NCBI GenBank assembly: GCA_937934295.1
Contig: CALHAI010000022.1
Location: forward strand, 1-64,000
DNA: 64,000 bases
Reading direction: 5' to 3'
DNA from: an uncultured Blastocatellia bacterium
GTDB lineage: Bacteria; Acidobacteriota; Blastocatellia; HR10
Both the position numbers and the translations under genes were made by a program. Within the stretch, counting starts at the first letter, position 1. Each line of letters begins with the position of its first letter. Below, piece by piece: positions 1 through 8,953 of this stretch. Under the pieces are notes generated by a model. The model saw nothing but the letters and a program-made list of their open reading frames with translations. It did not search any database and was not told where the DNA came from.

Positions 1-1
1 C

Positions 2-229
2 ATCTCGACCTTCGGCATGATGCGCGCCTTGGACTTCACGCTCAACAGCGTGACGATGCTGGCGCTTGTACTCATGGTTGGGATCGTCATTGACGATGCC
101 ATCGTCGTGCTGGAGAACATCTTCCGCTTCGTTGAGGAGAATCAGGTCACCTCGCGCTCGCACGCCGCCCTCTCTCTGTTCGAACACGAAGAGCGCGAAG
201 TCGAAGTCAACCCTCAGAGCGGCGATTAG
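2..229 (+). pseudogene. Truncated RND efflux pump gene (AcrB/HAE1 family remnant)
   Basis: The frame is open from the window edge and ends at a TAG at 227-229. The readable part contains the fourth transmembrane segment of an RND pump, with the family pattern [20 protein letters not shown] followed by IVVLENIFR. The paired Asp residues after GIV are the proton-relay aspartates of AcrB-type pumps. A working RND protein would continue for roughly 600 more residues, but here the reading frame leaves the family pattern after FVEEN and stops 26 residues later. This is a 3' truncation or frameshift remnant; the upstream part lies outside the window. The next 200 bases hold no gene, only a GC-rich hairpin near 280-298 without a T tract, before the ribosome binding site of the following peptidase. 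Family assignment is firm. That the gene is broken is inferred from the early stop. Confidence 0.7.
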
Positions 230-436
230 ACATGGCGCGTGGGAGTCACGGCTTGGGCAGCGCTTGCTCTTCCGCCCTCGCCTCCCACAAGGGGAGGCCC
301 CCTCCCCCGATGCACTTCTGCCGGGACCCCGAAGAGAAACGCGCCACGTTGCGCCCTCATCGGGCGATCGTTGCGGTTCCCCGCTCCGAAGACGTGAGCG
401 GGCAAATCACGAGAACAAACTAAGGAGGGAAACGCC

Positions 437-3400
437 ATGAAGCGTGCTGGGAGACTCATCGGAAGGAGCCTTTCGTTTTTCCTCGCAGGTTCACTCATCG
501 TCGCTCCCTCAGCTTTTCCCCAAACGAAGGGGAAGGCGCGGCCCACTCCGGCCGCTCAGAAACTCGATGAGGGATACACGGCCAAGATTCGCGAGTATAC
601 GACCGAGCCATTCTTCCTGACCGAGCTGGTAGATCATCTGCCGGCTTCCGACACGGTGCCCACTCCGGAGAAAGTGCTCGGCTATGTCATCGGTACGCCG
701 AACAAGCTGACGTATACGAAGGACATCTACCGCTACATGCGCGAGCTGGAGAAAGCGACGCCGCGCGTGCGAGTCTTCACGATGGGGTATTCGGAGGAAG
801 GACGAGAGATGATCCTGGTCGTCATCTCCGATGAAGCGAATATGCGGCAACTGGAACGGTACAAGGAGATCACGGCGCGACTGGCCGATCCGCGTACGCT
901 CACCGATGAGGAGGCCAAGCGGCTGATCGCCGAGGGGCTCCCCATGTACTGGGCGACCGGAGCAATCCACTCGCCAGAGACCGGCTCGCCCGAGATGCTC
1001 ATGGAGTTGGCCTATCGGCTGGCCGTCGAGGAGACGCCCTTCATCCAGGAGATCCGAAAGAACCTGGTCGTGCTCATCACGCCTGTCGTCGAGGTGGATG
1101 GGCGTGACCGCCAGGTCGATCTCTACAACTATCGCCAAGCCAACCCCAACAAGCCCGCGCCGAACTTGATCTACTGGGGCAAGTACGTCGCTCACGACAA
1201 CAATCGCGATATGATGTCGCTCTCGCTGGCGCTCAGCCGACACATGATGCGGACCTTCCTCGAATGGCATCCGCAGGTGTTACATGATCTGCATGAATCG
1301 GTCCCCTTCCTCTACACCTCGACGGGAACGGGACCCTATAACGCGTGGGTGGACCCGATTCTGATCAACGAATGGCACCTCTTGGCGTATCATGAAATCG
1401 AGGAGCTGACCAAGCGAGGCGTGCCCGGGGTGTGGACGCACGGGTTCTACGATGGATGGGCGCCCAACTACATGTTCTACGTCGCCAACGGGCATAACGC
1501 TATTGGGCGATTCTACGAGACCTTCGGCGGGCGCGGGGCGGATACGAGCGAGCGCACGGTCCCGGCTGCACAGACGACGCGCACGTGGTATCGGCCGAAT
1601 CCCCCGCTGCCGCGCGTCCGTTGGTCGCTGCGCAACAACATCAATCTGCAGCAGAGCGCCCTGCTGTTCGCGATGAACTTCGTGGCGAGGAACAAGGAGC
1701 GATTCCTGCACAACTTCTACCTCAAGAGTAAGCGCTCGGTGCTGAAGGCGACGACCGAAGGTCCGGCCGCGTGGATTATCCCAGCTGACGATCCACGCCC
1801 GGTCGAATGTGCGGAACTCGTCAATCTCCTTCGGCTCCAGGGCGTCGAGGTCCATATAGCGGATCGCGAGATCGACGTGACGGTGCGAGAGGGGCGAGAG
1901 GAGAAGAAGATCACCATCCCAGCCGGCAGCTACATCATCCGCATGGATCAACCCTACAGCCGCATGGCCGACATGCTGCTCGACACGCAGTACTACAATC
2001 CGAACGATCCGCGCCCCTATGATGATACGGGATGGTCGCTCGGCGCGCTGAAGAACGTGCGGACCGTGCGCGTGGCGGATCCGGCGATCCTGAAAGCCCC
2101 GATGACCCTTCTGACGTCTGACGCGCGCGTTCGAGGTCGAATTATCGGATCGGCGGCCACGGCCGGCTATCTGATCGATCACAACACGGACAACACGTTG
2201 GCGACGTTCCGCTTTCGCTTGAAAGATGTCCGGATGCTCGCCGCCGAGGAGCCGTTTGAAGCGCTCGGTCGCTCGTTCAGCGCCGGCTCGTTCATCATCC
2301 CGACGGAGGGGAATCCGCCGGATTTGCGCGCGCGACTGGAGCAGGCGACGACCGATTTGGGCCTCACCGCGTATGCCATCGAGGAGTTGCCGAGAGTGCC
2401 CACCCATCCGATCGCCGTGCCGCGTATCGCGCTCGTGCACACCTGGACGAACACGCAGAATGAAGGCTGGTTCCGCTTGGCCTTCGATCGCTTGCAGATC
2501 CCTTACGACTACATCTCCGTGCACGCGCTGCGCGATACGCCGAATCTCCGCGACAAGTACGACGTGATCATCCTGGGACCAACTCCGGGCAGCGCGCAGG
2601 CGATCGTCAACGGTCTCCCCAAGCGCGGCGATCCCATCCCGTGGGAGAAGAGCGAGCTGACGCCACACATCGGGACGTCGCCTGATCAAACGGATGATAT
2701 TCGCGGAGGGATCGAGCTGGAGGGTATGGTCAATCTCAAGCGCTTTATCGAACAAGGGGGACTTTTCGTCACTGTCGGAAGCAACGCCGCCATCCCCATC
2801 GACTACGGGATAATTCAGGGCGTCTCCATCGTCCAAACGCGCGAGTTGCAGGCACGTGGCGGCGTGTATCGTGCCGTCTTCGCCGACAAGCGGAGCCCGA
2901 TCGCCTATGGCTACGGCGATCACTTGGCCGTGTACTTCAACCAGGCGCCGGTGTTTCAAGTGAGCCTGACCGGCGGCCTGGGAGGAGGGGGTGGAGCCCT
3001 CGGCGCACAACAGCAACAGCCGGCCGGGCGACCGAGTGGACGCGGCTCGCTCACCGATCCCGATATTCCGCAAGGACGGCCGTATGCGCCACCGCCTCCC
3101 CCACGCACGGGAGAGGAACTGGGCATTCCAGAGGAAGTGAGTGAGTTCGTGCGCGCATTCCTTCCACCACCGGAGGCCCGGCCGCGTGTCGTCGTGCGGT
3201 TCGCTGAGGAGCCGAATTTACTCATTGCCGGAATGCTCGCCGGAGGCCGCGAGTTGGCGAATCGTCCCGCCGTCGTGGATGTCCCCGTTGGCAAGGGTCA
3301 CGTGCTCCTGTTCGCGAACAATCCGATGTGGCGGCAGCAGACGCAGGGCAGTTTCTTCCTCCTCTTCAACGCCATGCTCCACTATGATCATTTGCACGTC

Positions 3401-3454
3401 GGACGACAGCCGACGCGCGTCGGAGCCACCAACGACGACGAAGACGGACAGTGA
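437..3454 (+). CDS. Exported M14-family zinc carboxypeptidase-like protein
   Basis: Protein of 1005 residues with an N-terminal signal peptide (about residues 1-29, ending before QTKGK). The M14 metallopeptidase pattern is visible: HSPE at 178-181 supplies the first zinc His and Glu, NNRD near 255-258 carries the substrate-binding Arg, HDLHES at 283-288 gives the second zinc His, and YETFGG at 360-365 contains the general-base Glu. About 550 residues follow the peptidase domain, including a Gly/Pro-rich low-complexity stretch near 850-900. This layout is common in large secreted M14 proteins of Acidobacteria and Bacteroidetes. It probably trims peptides in the periplasm or outside the cell. 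The start is fixed by a strong AAGGAGGG site just upstream. It is the first of three exported amide or peptide hydrolases on this strand. The substrate cannot be read from sequence. Confidence 0.88.
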   Translation: MKRAGRLIGRSLSFFLAGSLIVAPSAFPQTKGKARPTPAAQKLDEGYTAKIREYTTEPFFLTELVDHLPASDTVPTPEKVLGYVIGTPNKLTYTKDIYRYMRELEKATPRVRVFTMGYSEEGREMILVVISDEANMRQLERYKEITARLADPRTLTDEEAKRLIAEGLPMYWATGAIHSPETGSPEMLMELAYRLAVEETPFIQEIRKNLVVLITPVVEVDGRDRQVDLYNYRQANPNKPAPNLIYWGKYVAHDNNRDMMSLSLALSRHMMRTFLEWHPQVLHDLHESVPFLYTSTGTGPYNAWVDPILINEWHLLAYHEIEELTKRGVPGVWTHGFYDGWAPNYMFYVANGHNAIGRFYETFGGRGADTSERTVPAAQTTRTWYRPNPPLPRVRWSLRNNINLQQSALLFAMNFVARNKERFLHNFYLKSKRSVLKATTEGPAAWIIPADDPRPVECAELVNLLRLQGVEVHIADREIDVTVREGREEKKITIPAGSYIIRMDQPYSRMADMLLDTQYYNPNDPRPYDDTGWSLGALKNVRTVRVADPAILKAPMTLLTSDARVRGRIIGSAATAGYLIDHNTDNTLATFRFRLKDVRMLAAEEPFEALGRSFSAGSFIIPTEGNPPDLRARLEQATTDLGLTAYAIEELPRVPTHPIAVPRIALVHTWTNTQNEGWFRLAFDRLQIPYDYISVHALRDTPNLRDKYDVIILGPTPGSAQAIVNGLPKRGDPIPWEKSELTPHIGTSPDQTDDIRGGIELEGMVNLKRFIEQGGLFVTVGSNAAIPIDYGIIQGVSIVQTRELQARGGVYRAVFADKRSPIAYGYGDHLAVYFNQAPVFQVSLTGGLGGGGGALGAQQQQPAGRPSGRGSLTDPDIPQGRPYAPPPPPRTGEELGIPEEVSEFVRAFLPPPEARPRVVVRFAEEPNLLIAGMLAGGRELANRPAVVDVPVGKGHVLLFANNPMWRQQTQGSFFLLFNAMLHYDHLHVGRQPTRVGATNDDEDGQ

Positions 3455-3566
3455 GCGCCGGAGCGAGCCGTCGAGGGCGAAGAAGGGTTCGATCCTCGAA
3501 GAGGCTCGCTCGCGGTACGCACCGTCCGAGCCCGATTGCCGTGTGCATCGCGGCAGGGTTTTCGAT

Positions 3567-3572
3567 TATAAT
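3567..3572 (+). promoter_or_regulatory. -10 element of the ggt promoter
   Basis: A perfect TATAAT lies in the 173-base gap between the M14 peptidase and ggt, 55 bases before the ATG at 3628. No good -35 hexamer sits at 16-18 bases upstream. It implies a leader of about 50 nt. Confidence 0.55.
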
Positions 3573-3627
3573 GCCCCGCGTATGCGAAGGGGCCGTCTTC
3601 GACAACGAGCTCTCCCGGAGGGGTGAG

Positions 3628-5328
3628 ATGAAGAAGAGGGGGCTTTTGCCGATTCTGATGCTCCTAGTGATGTTGGAACCGCCACCGACGAGCGCGTTCG
3701 TGGGACAGCCCGTTCGCGCGCGACACGGCCTGGTGGCGTCCACACATGAGGTCGCCTCGCGCGTGGGTGTGGAGATTCTGCAGCGTGGCGGGAATGCCGT
3801 GGACGCCGCCGTCGCCGTCGCGCTGGCGCTCGCCGTCGTCCATCCGGCGGCGGGGAATCTGGGAGGTGGGGGCTTCATGCTCATCCGTCTGGCCGATGGG
3901 CGCACGACCGTCATCGATTATCGGGAGATGGCGCCGGCTCGTGCGCATCGCGATATGTATGTGGACGAGAAGGGTGAGATCATTCCGGAAGCTTCGACCG
4001 TCGGCCATCGCGCCGTCGCCGTTCCGGGAACAGTCGCCGGCCTGGCGCTCGCGCTCGAAAAATACGGGACGATGTCGTGGGCCGACGTCTGCCGACCGGC
4101 CGAACGGCTCGCGCGTGAAGGCGTCGTGCTCACCCACGCCGAGGCCGAGAGCTTGAAGCGAGCCGCCCAACTCCTCTCCCGCTTTCCCGAAAGCCGACGC
4201 ATTTTCCTACGCGATGGGCGTTACTACGAAGAGGGTGAGATCTTCCGCCAACCGGAGCTGGCCGAGACGCTCCGACGCCTTATCGAGCACGGCCCGCGGG
4301 AATTCTACGAGGGCGAGACGGCGCGTCGCATCCTCGCCGAGATGGAAGCCGGAGGAGGGGTGATCACGCTCGACGACCTCAGGAACTATCGCGCCATCGA
4401 ACGCGAGCCATTGCGTACGACCTATCGCGGGTATGAGCTCATCACCGTTCCCCCACCCAGCTCCGGCGGTGTCGCCTTGATCGAGATGCTGCACATCCTC
4501 GAAGGCTTCGATCTGCGCGCCCTGGGCCATAATTCCGCCGATTACGTGCATCTCCTCGTCGAGGCGATGCGGCGTGCCTTCGCCGATCGCGCGCAGTTTC
4601 TCGGCGATCCCGACTTCGCGCGCATCCCGGTGAAAGGGCTCACCTCGCGCCGATATGCGGAGGCGCTGCGCCAAACGATAGATCCGAAGCGGGCGACGCC
4701 GAGCGCCACGCTCTCCGGAGGCGATGCCTTCGCTTATGAGTCCGAACACACGACACATTTCACCGTCGTGGATGCGGCAGGCAATGTCGTCGCCAACACC
4801 TACACGCTTAACGGCAGCTATGGCAGTGGCGTCACGGTCCGCGGCGCCGGATTTCTTCTGAATAACGAGATGGATGACTTCACGAGCAAGCCCGGCGCGC
4901 CGAATATGTTTGGCCTCCTCCAGAGCGAAGCCAACCAGATCGCTCCACGCAAGCGCCCGCTCTCGGCCATGACGCCGACGATCGTGCTCAAAGACGGCAA
5001 GCCGTGGCTCGCTCTTGGCAGCCCGGGCGGCCCGACGATCATCAACACGGTCCTTCAGATCATCCTCAACGCCATCGACTTCGGGATGAACCTCCAGCAA
5101 GCCCTCGCGATGCCTCGCGTGCACCATCAGTGGATGCCGGATCAGATCGTCTACGAACCCTTCGGCCTCTCGCGAGACACGATCGAGGCGCTCCGAGCGC
5201 GCGGGCACGCGTTCACGGAGAGGCCGCGCTACATGGGCGATGCGCAGGCCATCATGATCGAGCCGGAAACGGGCATGCGCTTGGGGGCTTCTGATCCGCG
5301 CCGGGATGGAAAACCGGTGGGGTACTGA
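3628..5328 (+). CDS. ggt: Gamma-glutamyltransferase, exported
   Basis: Protein of 566 residues. Gamma-glutamyltransferases cleave and transfer the gamma-glutamyl group of glutathione and related amides in the periplasm. They are made as a precursor that cuts itself into two subunits. The start ATG has GGAGGGG just upstream and gives a signal peptide (MKKRGLLPILML...SAF). The large-subunit region shows QRGGNAVDAAVA near 52-63 and GNLGGGGFM near 76-84. The self-cleavage site and N-terminal nucleophile Thr of the small subunit is the first Thr of TTHFT at about 375. The late motif GSPGGPTIINT binds the gamma-glutamyl carboxylate. The frame is also open upstream to 3451, but that part lies across the promoter and has no signal peptide. 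The following penicillin-acylase gene starts within a few bases of the stop. Confidence 0.93.
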   Translation: MKKRGLLPILMLLVMLEPPPTSAFVGQPVRARHGLVASTHEVASRVGVEILQRGGNAVDAAVAVALALAVVHPAAGNLGGGGFMLIRLADGRTTVIDYREMAPARAHRDMYVDEKGEIIPEASTVGHRAVAVPGTVAGLALALEKYGTMSWADVCRPAERLAREGVVLTHAEAESLKRAAQLLSRFPESRRIFLRDGRYYEEGEIFRQPELAETLRRLIEHGPREFYEGETARRILAEMEAGGGVITLDDLRNYRAIEREPLRTTYRGYELITVPPPSSGGVALIEMLHILEGFDLRALGHNSADYVHLLVEAMRRAFADRAQFLGDPDFARIPVKGLTSRRYAEALRQTIDPKRATPSATLSGGDAFAYESEHTTHFTVVDAAGNVVANTYTLNGSYGSGVTVRGAGFLLNNEMDDFTSKPGAPNMFGLLQSEANQIAPRKRPLSAMTPTIVLKDGKPWLALGSPGGPTIINTVLQIILNAIDFGMNLQQALAMPRVHHQWMPDQIVYEPFGLSRDTIEALRARGHAFTERPRYMGDAQAIMIEPETGMRLGASDPRRDGKPVGY

Positions 5329-5332
5329 CTCC

Positions 5333-7528
5333 ATGAGGCGCACCCCATGGACACTCCTGACGATTCTCGGGCTTCTCCTGCTTCCGCCCGGCGGGGATAT
5401 GGCGCCCTCGCAGAGGGCGAGACGGAGCACTGCGGCGCTCATCGCTCGAGATGACTTCGGCATCCCGCACATCTTCGCTCCGGATCTGGAGACAGCAGCC
5501 TATGCGGTCGGCTACGCGCAAGCGGAAGATCGGCTCGAGGAGCTGCTCAAGAACTATCGCCGGGCGACGGGGACAATGGCCGAAGCCTTCGGCCCCGAAT
5601 TCTTCCGCCACGATTATGAGCAGCGCCTTTGGCGACATGCCGAAGTGAGCCGCGCGAACTACCACCGCCTCAGCCCGAAGATGCGGGCCATGATCGAGGC
5701 CTTCATCGAAGGGGTGAAGGCGTACATGCGAGAACACCCGGAGAAAGTGCCCGCTTGGGCGCCGGAGATTCAGCCCTGGCACGTTGTCGCCCTGGGACGC
5801 TTCATCATCTTCGGATGGCCAGTTGGCGAAGCCCTAGCTGATTTGCGCCGCGTCGGAATCACGCCCGATGTCCCACCGGGGCTTCCCCCCGAATGGCGAA
5901 ATCGGTGGGAGAAGGCGTCGGGCCATTTCGACCTCGTGGATCGCGGTTCGAACGCGATGCTCATCGCACCGTGGCGCACGGCGATGCGTGCCCCCATCGC
6001 CATCATTGATCCGCATCTCAGTTGGTACGGCGAATTCCGCTTCTATCAGCTTCGCATCTACGCGGGCGAGTTGGCCGTCGCGGGCGCCGCCATTCTCGGG
6101 ACCCCCCTGCCGGCGCTCGGACACAGCGCCCACTGTTCCATCGCGATGACGACGGGAGGGCCGGATACGGCCGACATCTACGAGGAAGAGGTCAACCCGG
6201 AGCATCCCCGCCAATATCGCTACGAAGGACACTGGCGCCCAATGCGCGTGCGCCCCGAGCGGATCGGCGTCCGGCGAGGCGAGCACGTGGAGTGGGTGAC
6301 TGTCGAGATCGAGGAGACCCATCACGGGCCGATCGTCGCCCGGCGCGGTCACACGGCCTATGCGGTGGCGCTCCCTTATGCGGAAGAGGTGGAACTGATA
6401 GAACAAATTTACGAGATGCTGACGGCGCGCCACATCGAAGAGATGAAGCGCGCCCTGGCGCGCCTCCAGCTCATGGCGCAGAACGTCTTGATCGGATGCA
6501 CCTCAGGCGACATCTACTACGCGCGCGTCGGGCGAGTACCGATCCGACCCGAGGGCGTGGATCCGCGTCGTCCTATTCCCGGACACACGGCGGCTACCGA
6601 ATGGCGTGGGATTCATCCCCTCTCCGATCTCGTGCAGCTGCTCAATCCCCCCTCGGGATATATGCAGAACTGCAATGTGACGCCCTTCGCCATGATGCGG
6701 GACAGCCCCCTCGTGCCGGAGCGCTATATCCCGTACATCTACAACGCGAGCCGCACAGCGCCGCGCCACCAACGCGGCGAGCGCGTGACGGAATTGTTGG
6801 AGGTGGCGACCCGCGTCACCGAGGAACAAGCACTCGCCCTCGCCTTCGATACGGGCGTCTGGCATGCCGACCTGTGGCAAGCGCGCCTGAAAGAGGCATG
6901 GGAGCGAGCGCCCGCGTCAGCGAAATCCGCCGATGCGGCCATCGTCTACGAGCTCATCCGACAATGGAACCGGCGCAGCGATCCCGATTCCGAAGGCGCG
7001 CTCGCCTTCTATGCCTTTAAGAAAGGGCTCGGCCCAGCGCTCGCGCCCCACGTCGATCCTCCGCCGACAGTGACCGATGCGGAGCTCCAAGAAGCGCTCG
7101 CTCGCGCGGCGACCTGGCTCATCACGACCTTCGGATCCCTTCGCGTCCCCTACGGGCGATATTTCCGTGTCGGTCGCGAAGGGGGAACGCGGACGTGGCC
7201 CGTCGGTGGCGGCTCCCTCAATCGCGAACCGAACAATGTGGGGATGGCCACGCCCCGCGCCATCACGTTCGCTCCCGTCGGCGACATCATGCTCGGGCAC
7301 GCCGGACAATCGGCGACGCACATCGTCATCTTGACGAAACCACCTCGGTCGTATTCGGTCGTCCCGCTGGGGCACAGCGATGATCCGAAGAGCCCGCATT
7401 GGGACGATCAGGCGGAGAAGCTCTTCAGTCAGGGACGCGCCGCGCCGACGTATTTCCTTCGCCGCGATGAATTGCTCAAGCACATCACGGCACAAAAAGT
7501 GGTGAGGCGAACGATGCGAAGACCGTGA
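5333..7528 (+). CDS. Penicillin acylase family (Ntn hydrolase) amidase, exported
   Basis: Protein of about 731 residues with a signal peptide (MRRTPWTLLTILGLLLL). It matches the S45 penicillin/cephalosporin/AHL acylase family: the segment ARDDFGIPHIFA near 38-49 and YAQAEDRLEEL near 61-71 belong to the alpha subunit. The autocatalytic site is DRGSNAM, which puts the catalytic N-terminal Ser at about 206. These enzymes hydrolyse amide bonds of beta-lactams, acyl-homoserine lactones or aminated carbohydrates; which one applies here cannot be told. The stop of ggt lies five bases upstream of this ATG, so the two are probably co-transcribed and translationally coupled. A second in-frame ATG at 5306, inside ggt, would place 9 extra residues before the signal peptide and is less likely. 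Confidence 0.87.
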   Translation: MRRTPWTLLTILGLLLLPPGGDMAPSQRARRSTAALIARDDFGIPHIFAPDLETAAYAVGYAQAEDRLEELLKNYRRATGTMAEAFGPEFFRHDYEQRLWRHAEVSRANYHRLSPKMRAMIEAFIEGVKAYMREHPEKVPAWAPEIQPWHVVALGRFIIFGWPVGEALADLRRVGITPDVPPGLPPEWRNRWEKASGHFDLVDRGSNAMLIAPWRTAMRAPIAIIDPHLSWYGEFRFYQLRIYAGELAVAGAAILGTPLPALGHSAHCSIAMTTGGPDTADIYEEEVNPEHPRQYRYEGHWRPMRVRPERIGVRRGEHVEWVTVEIEETHHGPIVARRGHTAYAVALPYAEEVELIEQIYEMLTARHIEEMKRALARLQLMAQNVLIGCTSGDIYYARVGRVPIRPEGVDPRRPIPGHTAATEWRGIHPLSDLVQLLNPPSGYMQNCNVTPFAMMRDSPLVPERYIPYIYNASRTAPRHQRGERVTELLEVATRVTEEQALALAFDTGVWHADLWQARLKEAWERAPASAKSADAAIVYELIRQWNRRSDPDSEGALAFYAFKKGLGPALAPHVDPPPTVTDAELQEALARAATWLITTFGSLRVPYGRYFRVGREGGTRTWPVGGGSLNREPNNVGMATPRAITFAPVGDIMLGHAGQSATHIVILTKPPRSYSVVPLGHSDDPKSPHWDDQAEKLFSQGRAAPTYFLRRDELLKHITAQKVVRRTMRRP

Positions 7529-8817
7529 GGGGAATGCGCGAGCACGAAACAGGGGAGCCCCCGACGGGGATCCCCCCGCTCCCGCAGACGCTCGAGGAGA
7601 CGGGGCTCGATCCCGATCTGCTCGTTCAACTCATCGTGAAGACGCTTCACTACGCGGGCGAGGCGATGGGATCGGAGATCGCTGAGGATCTTCGACTTCC
7701 CTACTTCGTGCTTGATCCGCTCTTCCAATTCCTTCGTGCGGAGAAGCTGATCGAAGTGCGAGGGGTGGAAGGCATCGAGAAGGGTGCCTATCGGTATGCG
7801 CTGACGAGCTTAGGACGCGAGCGCGCGCGCGAATTCCTCACTGTGAGCTTTTACGTCGGGCCGGCTCCTGTCCCGCTGGCGCAGTACGCGGAGCGTGTAC
7901 GCCGACAATCGGTTTACGCGATCCGCGTAGATCGCGAGGCGCTGCAGGCTGCCCTCTCAGGGGTCGTCGTGAGCGATGACGTCATCGATCAACTCGGTCC
8001 AGCCATCAACTCCGGCCATTCGATCCTCCTCTACGGCCCCTCGGGTAATGGGAAGACGCTCATCGCCGAAGCCATCGGGGCGGCGATCGCGGCAGCGGGC
8101 GACATTTTCATCCCCTATGCCTTCGAAGTCGGCCGTCAAGTGATCAAAGTGTTCAATCCCGTGGACCATGTTCCCGTCGAGGACGCCTCCGGCGCGCAAC
8201 ATGACCGCCGATGGATTCGCTGTCGTCGGCCCACGGTCTTCGTTGGCGGTGAGCTGACGCTGGAGATGCTCGATCTGCGCCTGAACCCCATCTCGAAATA
8301 TTACGAGGCGCCGCCGCAGGTGAAGGCCAATGGCGGCGTCTTTATCCTCGACGATCTCGGCCGCCAGCTCGTGCGCCCACGCGATCTCTTGAATCGGTGG
8401 ATCGTACCCCTTGAAAAGCGCGTGGACTATTTCACGCTCCACACGGGGGAGAAATTCCCGCTTCCCTTCGATATGCTCGTCATCTTCGCGACGAACCTCG
8501 CGCCTCAAGAGCTGGTGGATGACGCCTTCTTCCGCCGCATCCGATTCAAAATTCGCGTGGCGAATCCGACGCGCCCGATGTACGAGGAGATCTTCCGCCG
8601 CCACTGCGAGCAAAGAGGGCTCGCCTACGATCCCGCCGTTGTCGAGTTCCTCTACCGCGAGGTCTACGAGAAATACGGGATCGAGCCGCGCGGGTGTCAT
8701 CCCCGCGATCTCATCGAGCACGTCGTCGGTCGTGCGAAGTTCACCGAGAGCCCCACCGTGCTCTCCGAAGAAGCGATCGCGCGCGCCTGTCGCAGCTACT
8801 TCGCCCTCGAACCGTGA
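7525..8817 (+). CDS. AAA-type P-loop ATPase with N-terminal winged-helix-like region
   Basis: Protein of 430 residues if the GTG at 7525 is used; it overlaps the acylase stop (GTGA). An ATG at 7534 is the alternative. Residues 25-110 look like a winged-helix fold (LVQLIVKTLHYAGEAMGSEI ... YRYALTSLGRERA). The ATPase core has Walker A GPSGNGKT at 171-178, Walker B FILDD at 273-277, a sensor-1-like IFATN near 331-335 and an arginine-rich FFRRIRFKIR segment. It resembles the uncharacterised ATPases that large genomes annotate as chaperone-like and associated with pilus assembly, but no pilus gene is near. The overlap suggests co-expression with the exported hydrolases. Function unknown; it is not a DNA-replication or Clp ATPase. 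Confidence 0.72.
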   Translation: MRGMREHETGEPPTGIPPLPQTLEETGLDPDLLVQLIVKTLHYAGEAMGSEIAEDLRLPYFVLDPLFQFLRAEKLIEVRGVEGIEKGAYRYALTSLGRERAREFLTVSFYVGPAPVPLAQYAERVRRQSVYAIRVDREALQAALSGVVVSDDVIDQLGPAINSGHSILLYGPSGNGKTLIAEAIGAAIAAAGDIFIPYAFEVGRQVIKVFNPVDHVPVEDASGAQHDRRWIRCRRPTVFVGGELTLEMLDLRLNPISKYYEAPPQVKANGGVFILDDLGRQLVRPRDLLNRWIVPLEKRVDYFTLHTGEKFPLPFDMLVIFATNLAPQELVDDAFFRRIRFKIRVANPTRPMYEEIFRRHCEQRGLAYDPAVVEFLYREVYEKYGIEPRGCHPRDLIEHVVGRAKFTESPTVLSEEAIARACRSYFALEP

Positions 8818-8912
8818 CGGTCCGTGCGGGTGAGGAAGCGACGCTCGCCACAGCGAAGCCTTCGAATGCGAGCACAGGCGATGTCGTCTCCCCTTTGGAG
8901 GTGGCCCCGTGC

Positions 8913-8918
8913 TATGAT
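8913..8918 (+). promoter_or_regulatory. Extended -10 element upstream of the aconitase-family gene
   Basis: TATGAT preceded by TGC (extended -10) lies in the 136-base gap, 35 bases before the ATG at 8954. No convincing -35 is present, as is usual for extended -10 promoters. Confidence 0.4.
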
Positions 8919-8953
8919 GAGAAGCCAAAGATGCTGGCGAGGAGCGAACAGCC

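Noticed and set aside
1280-3073. 597-codon open frame on the minus strand, antisense to the M14 peptidase
   Set aside because: It lies wholly inside a gene with clear catalytic motifs, shows no family pattern, and such antisense frames are expected at this GC content.
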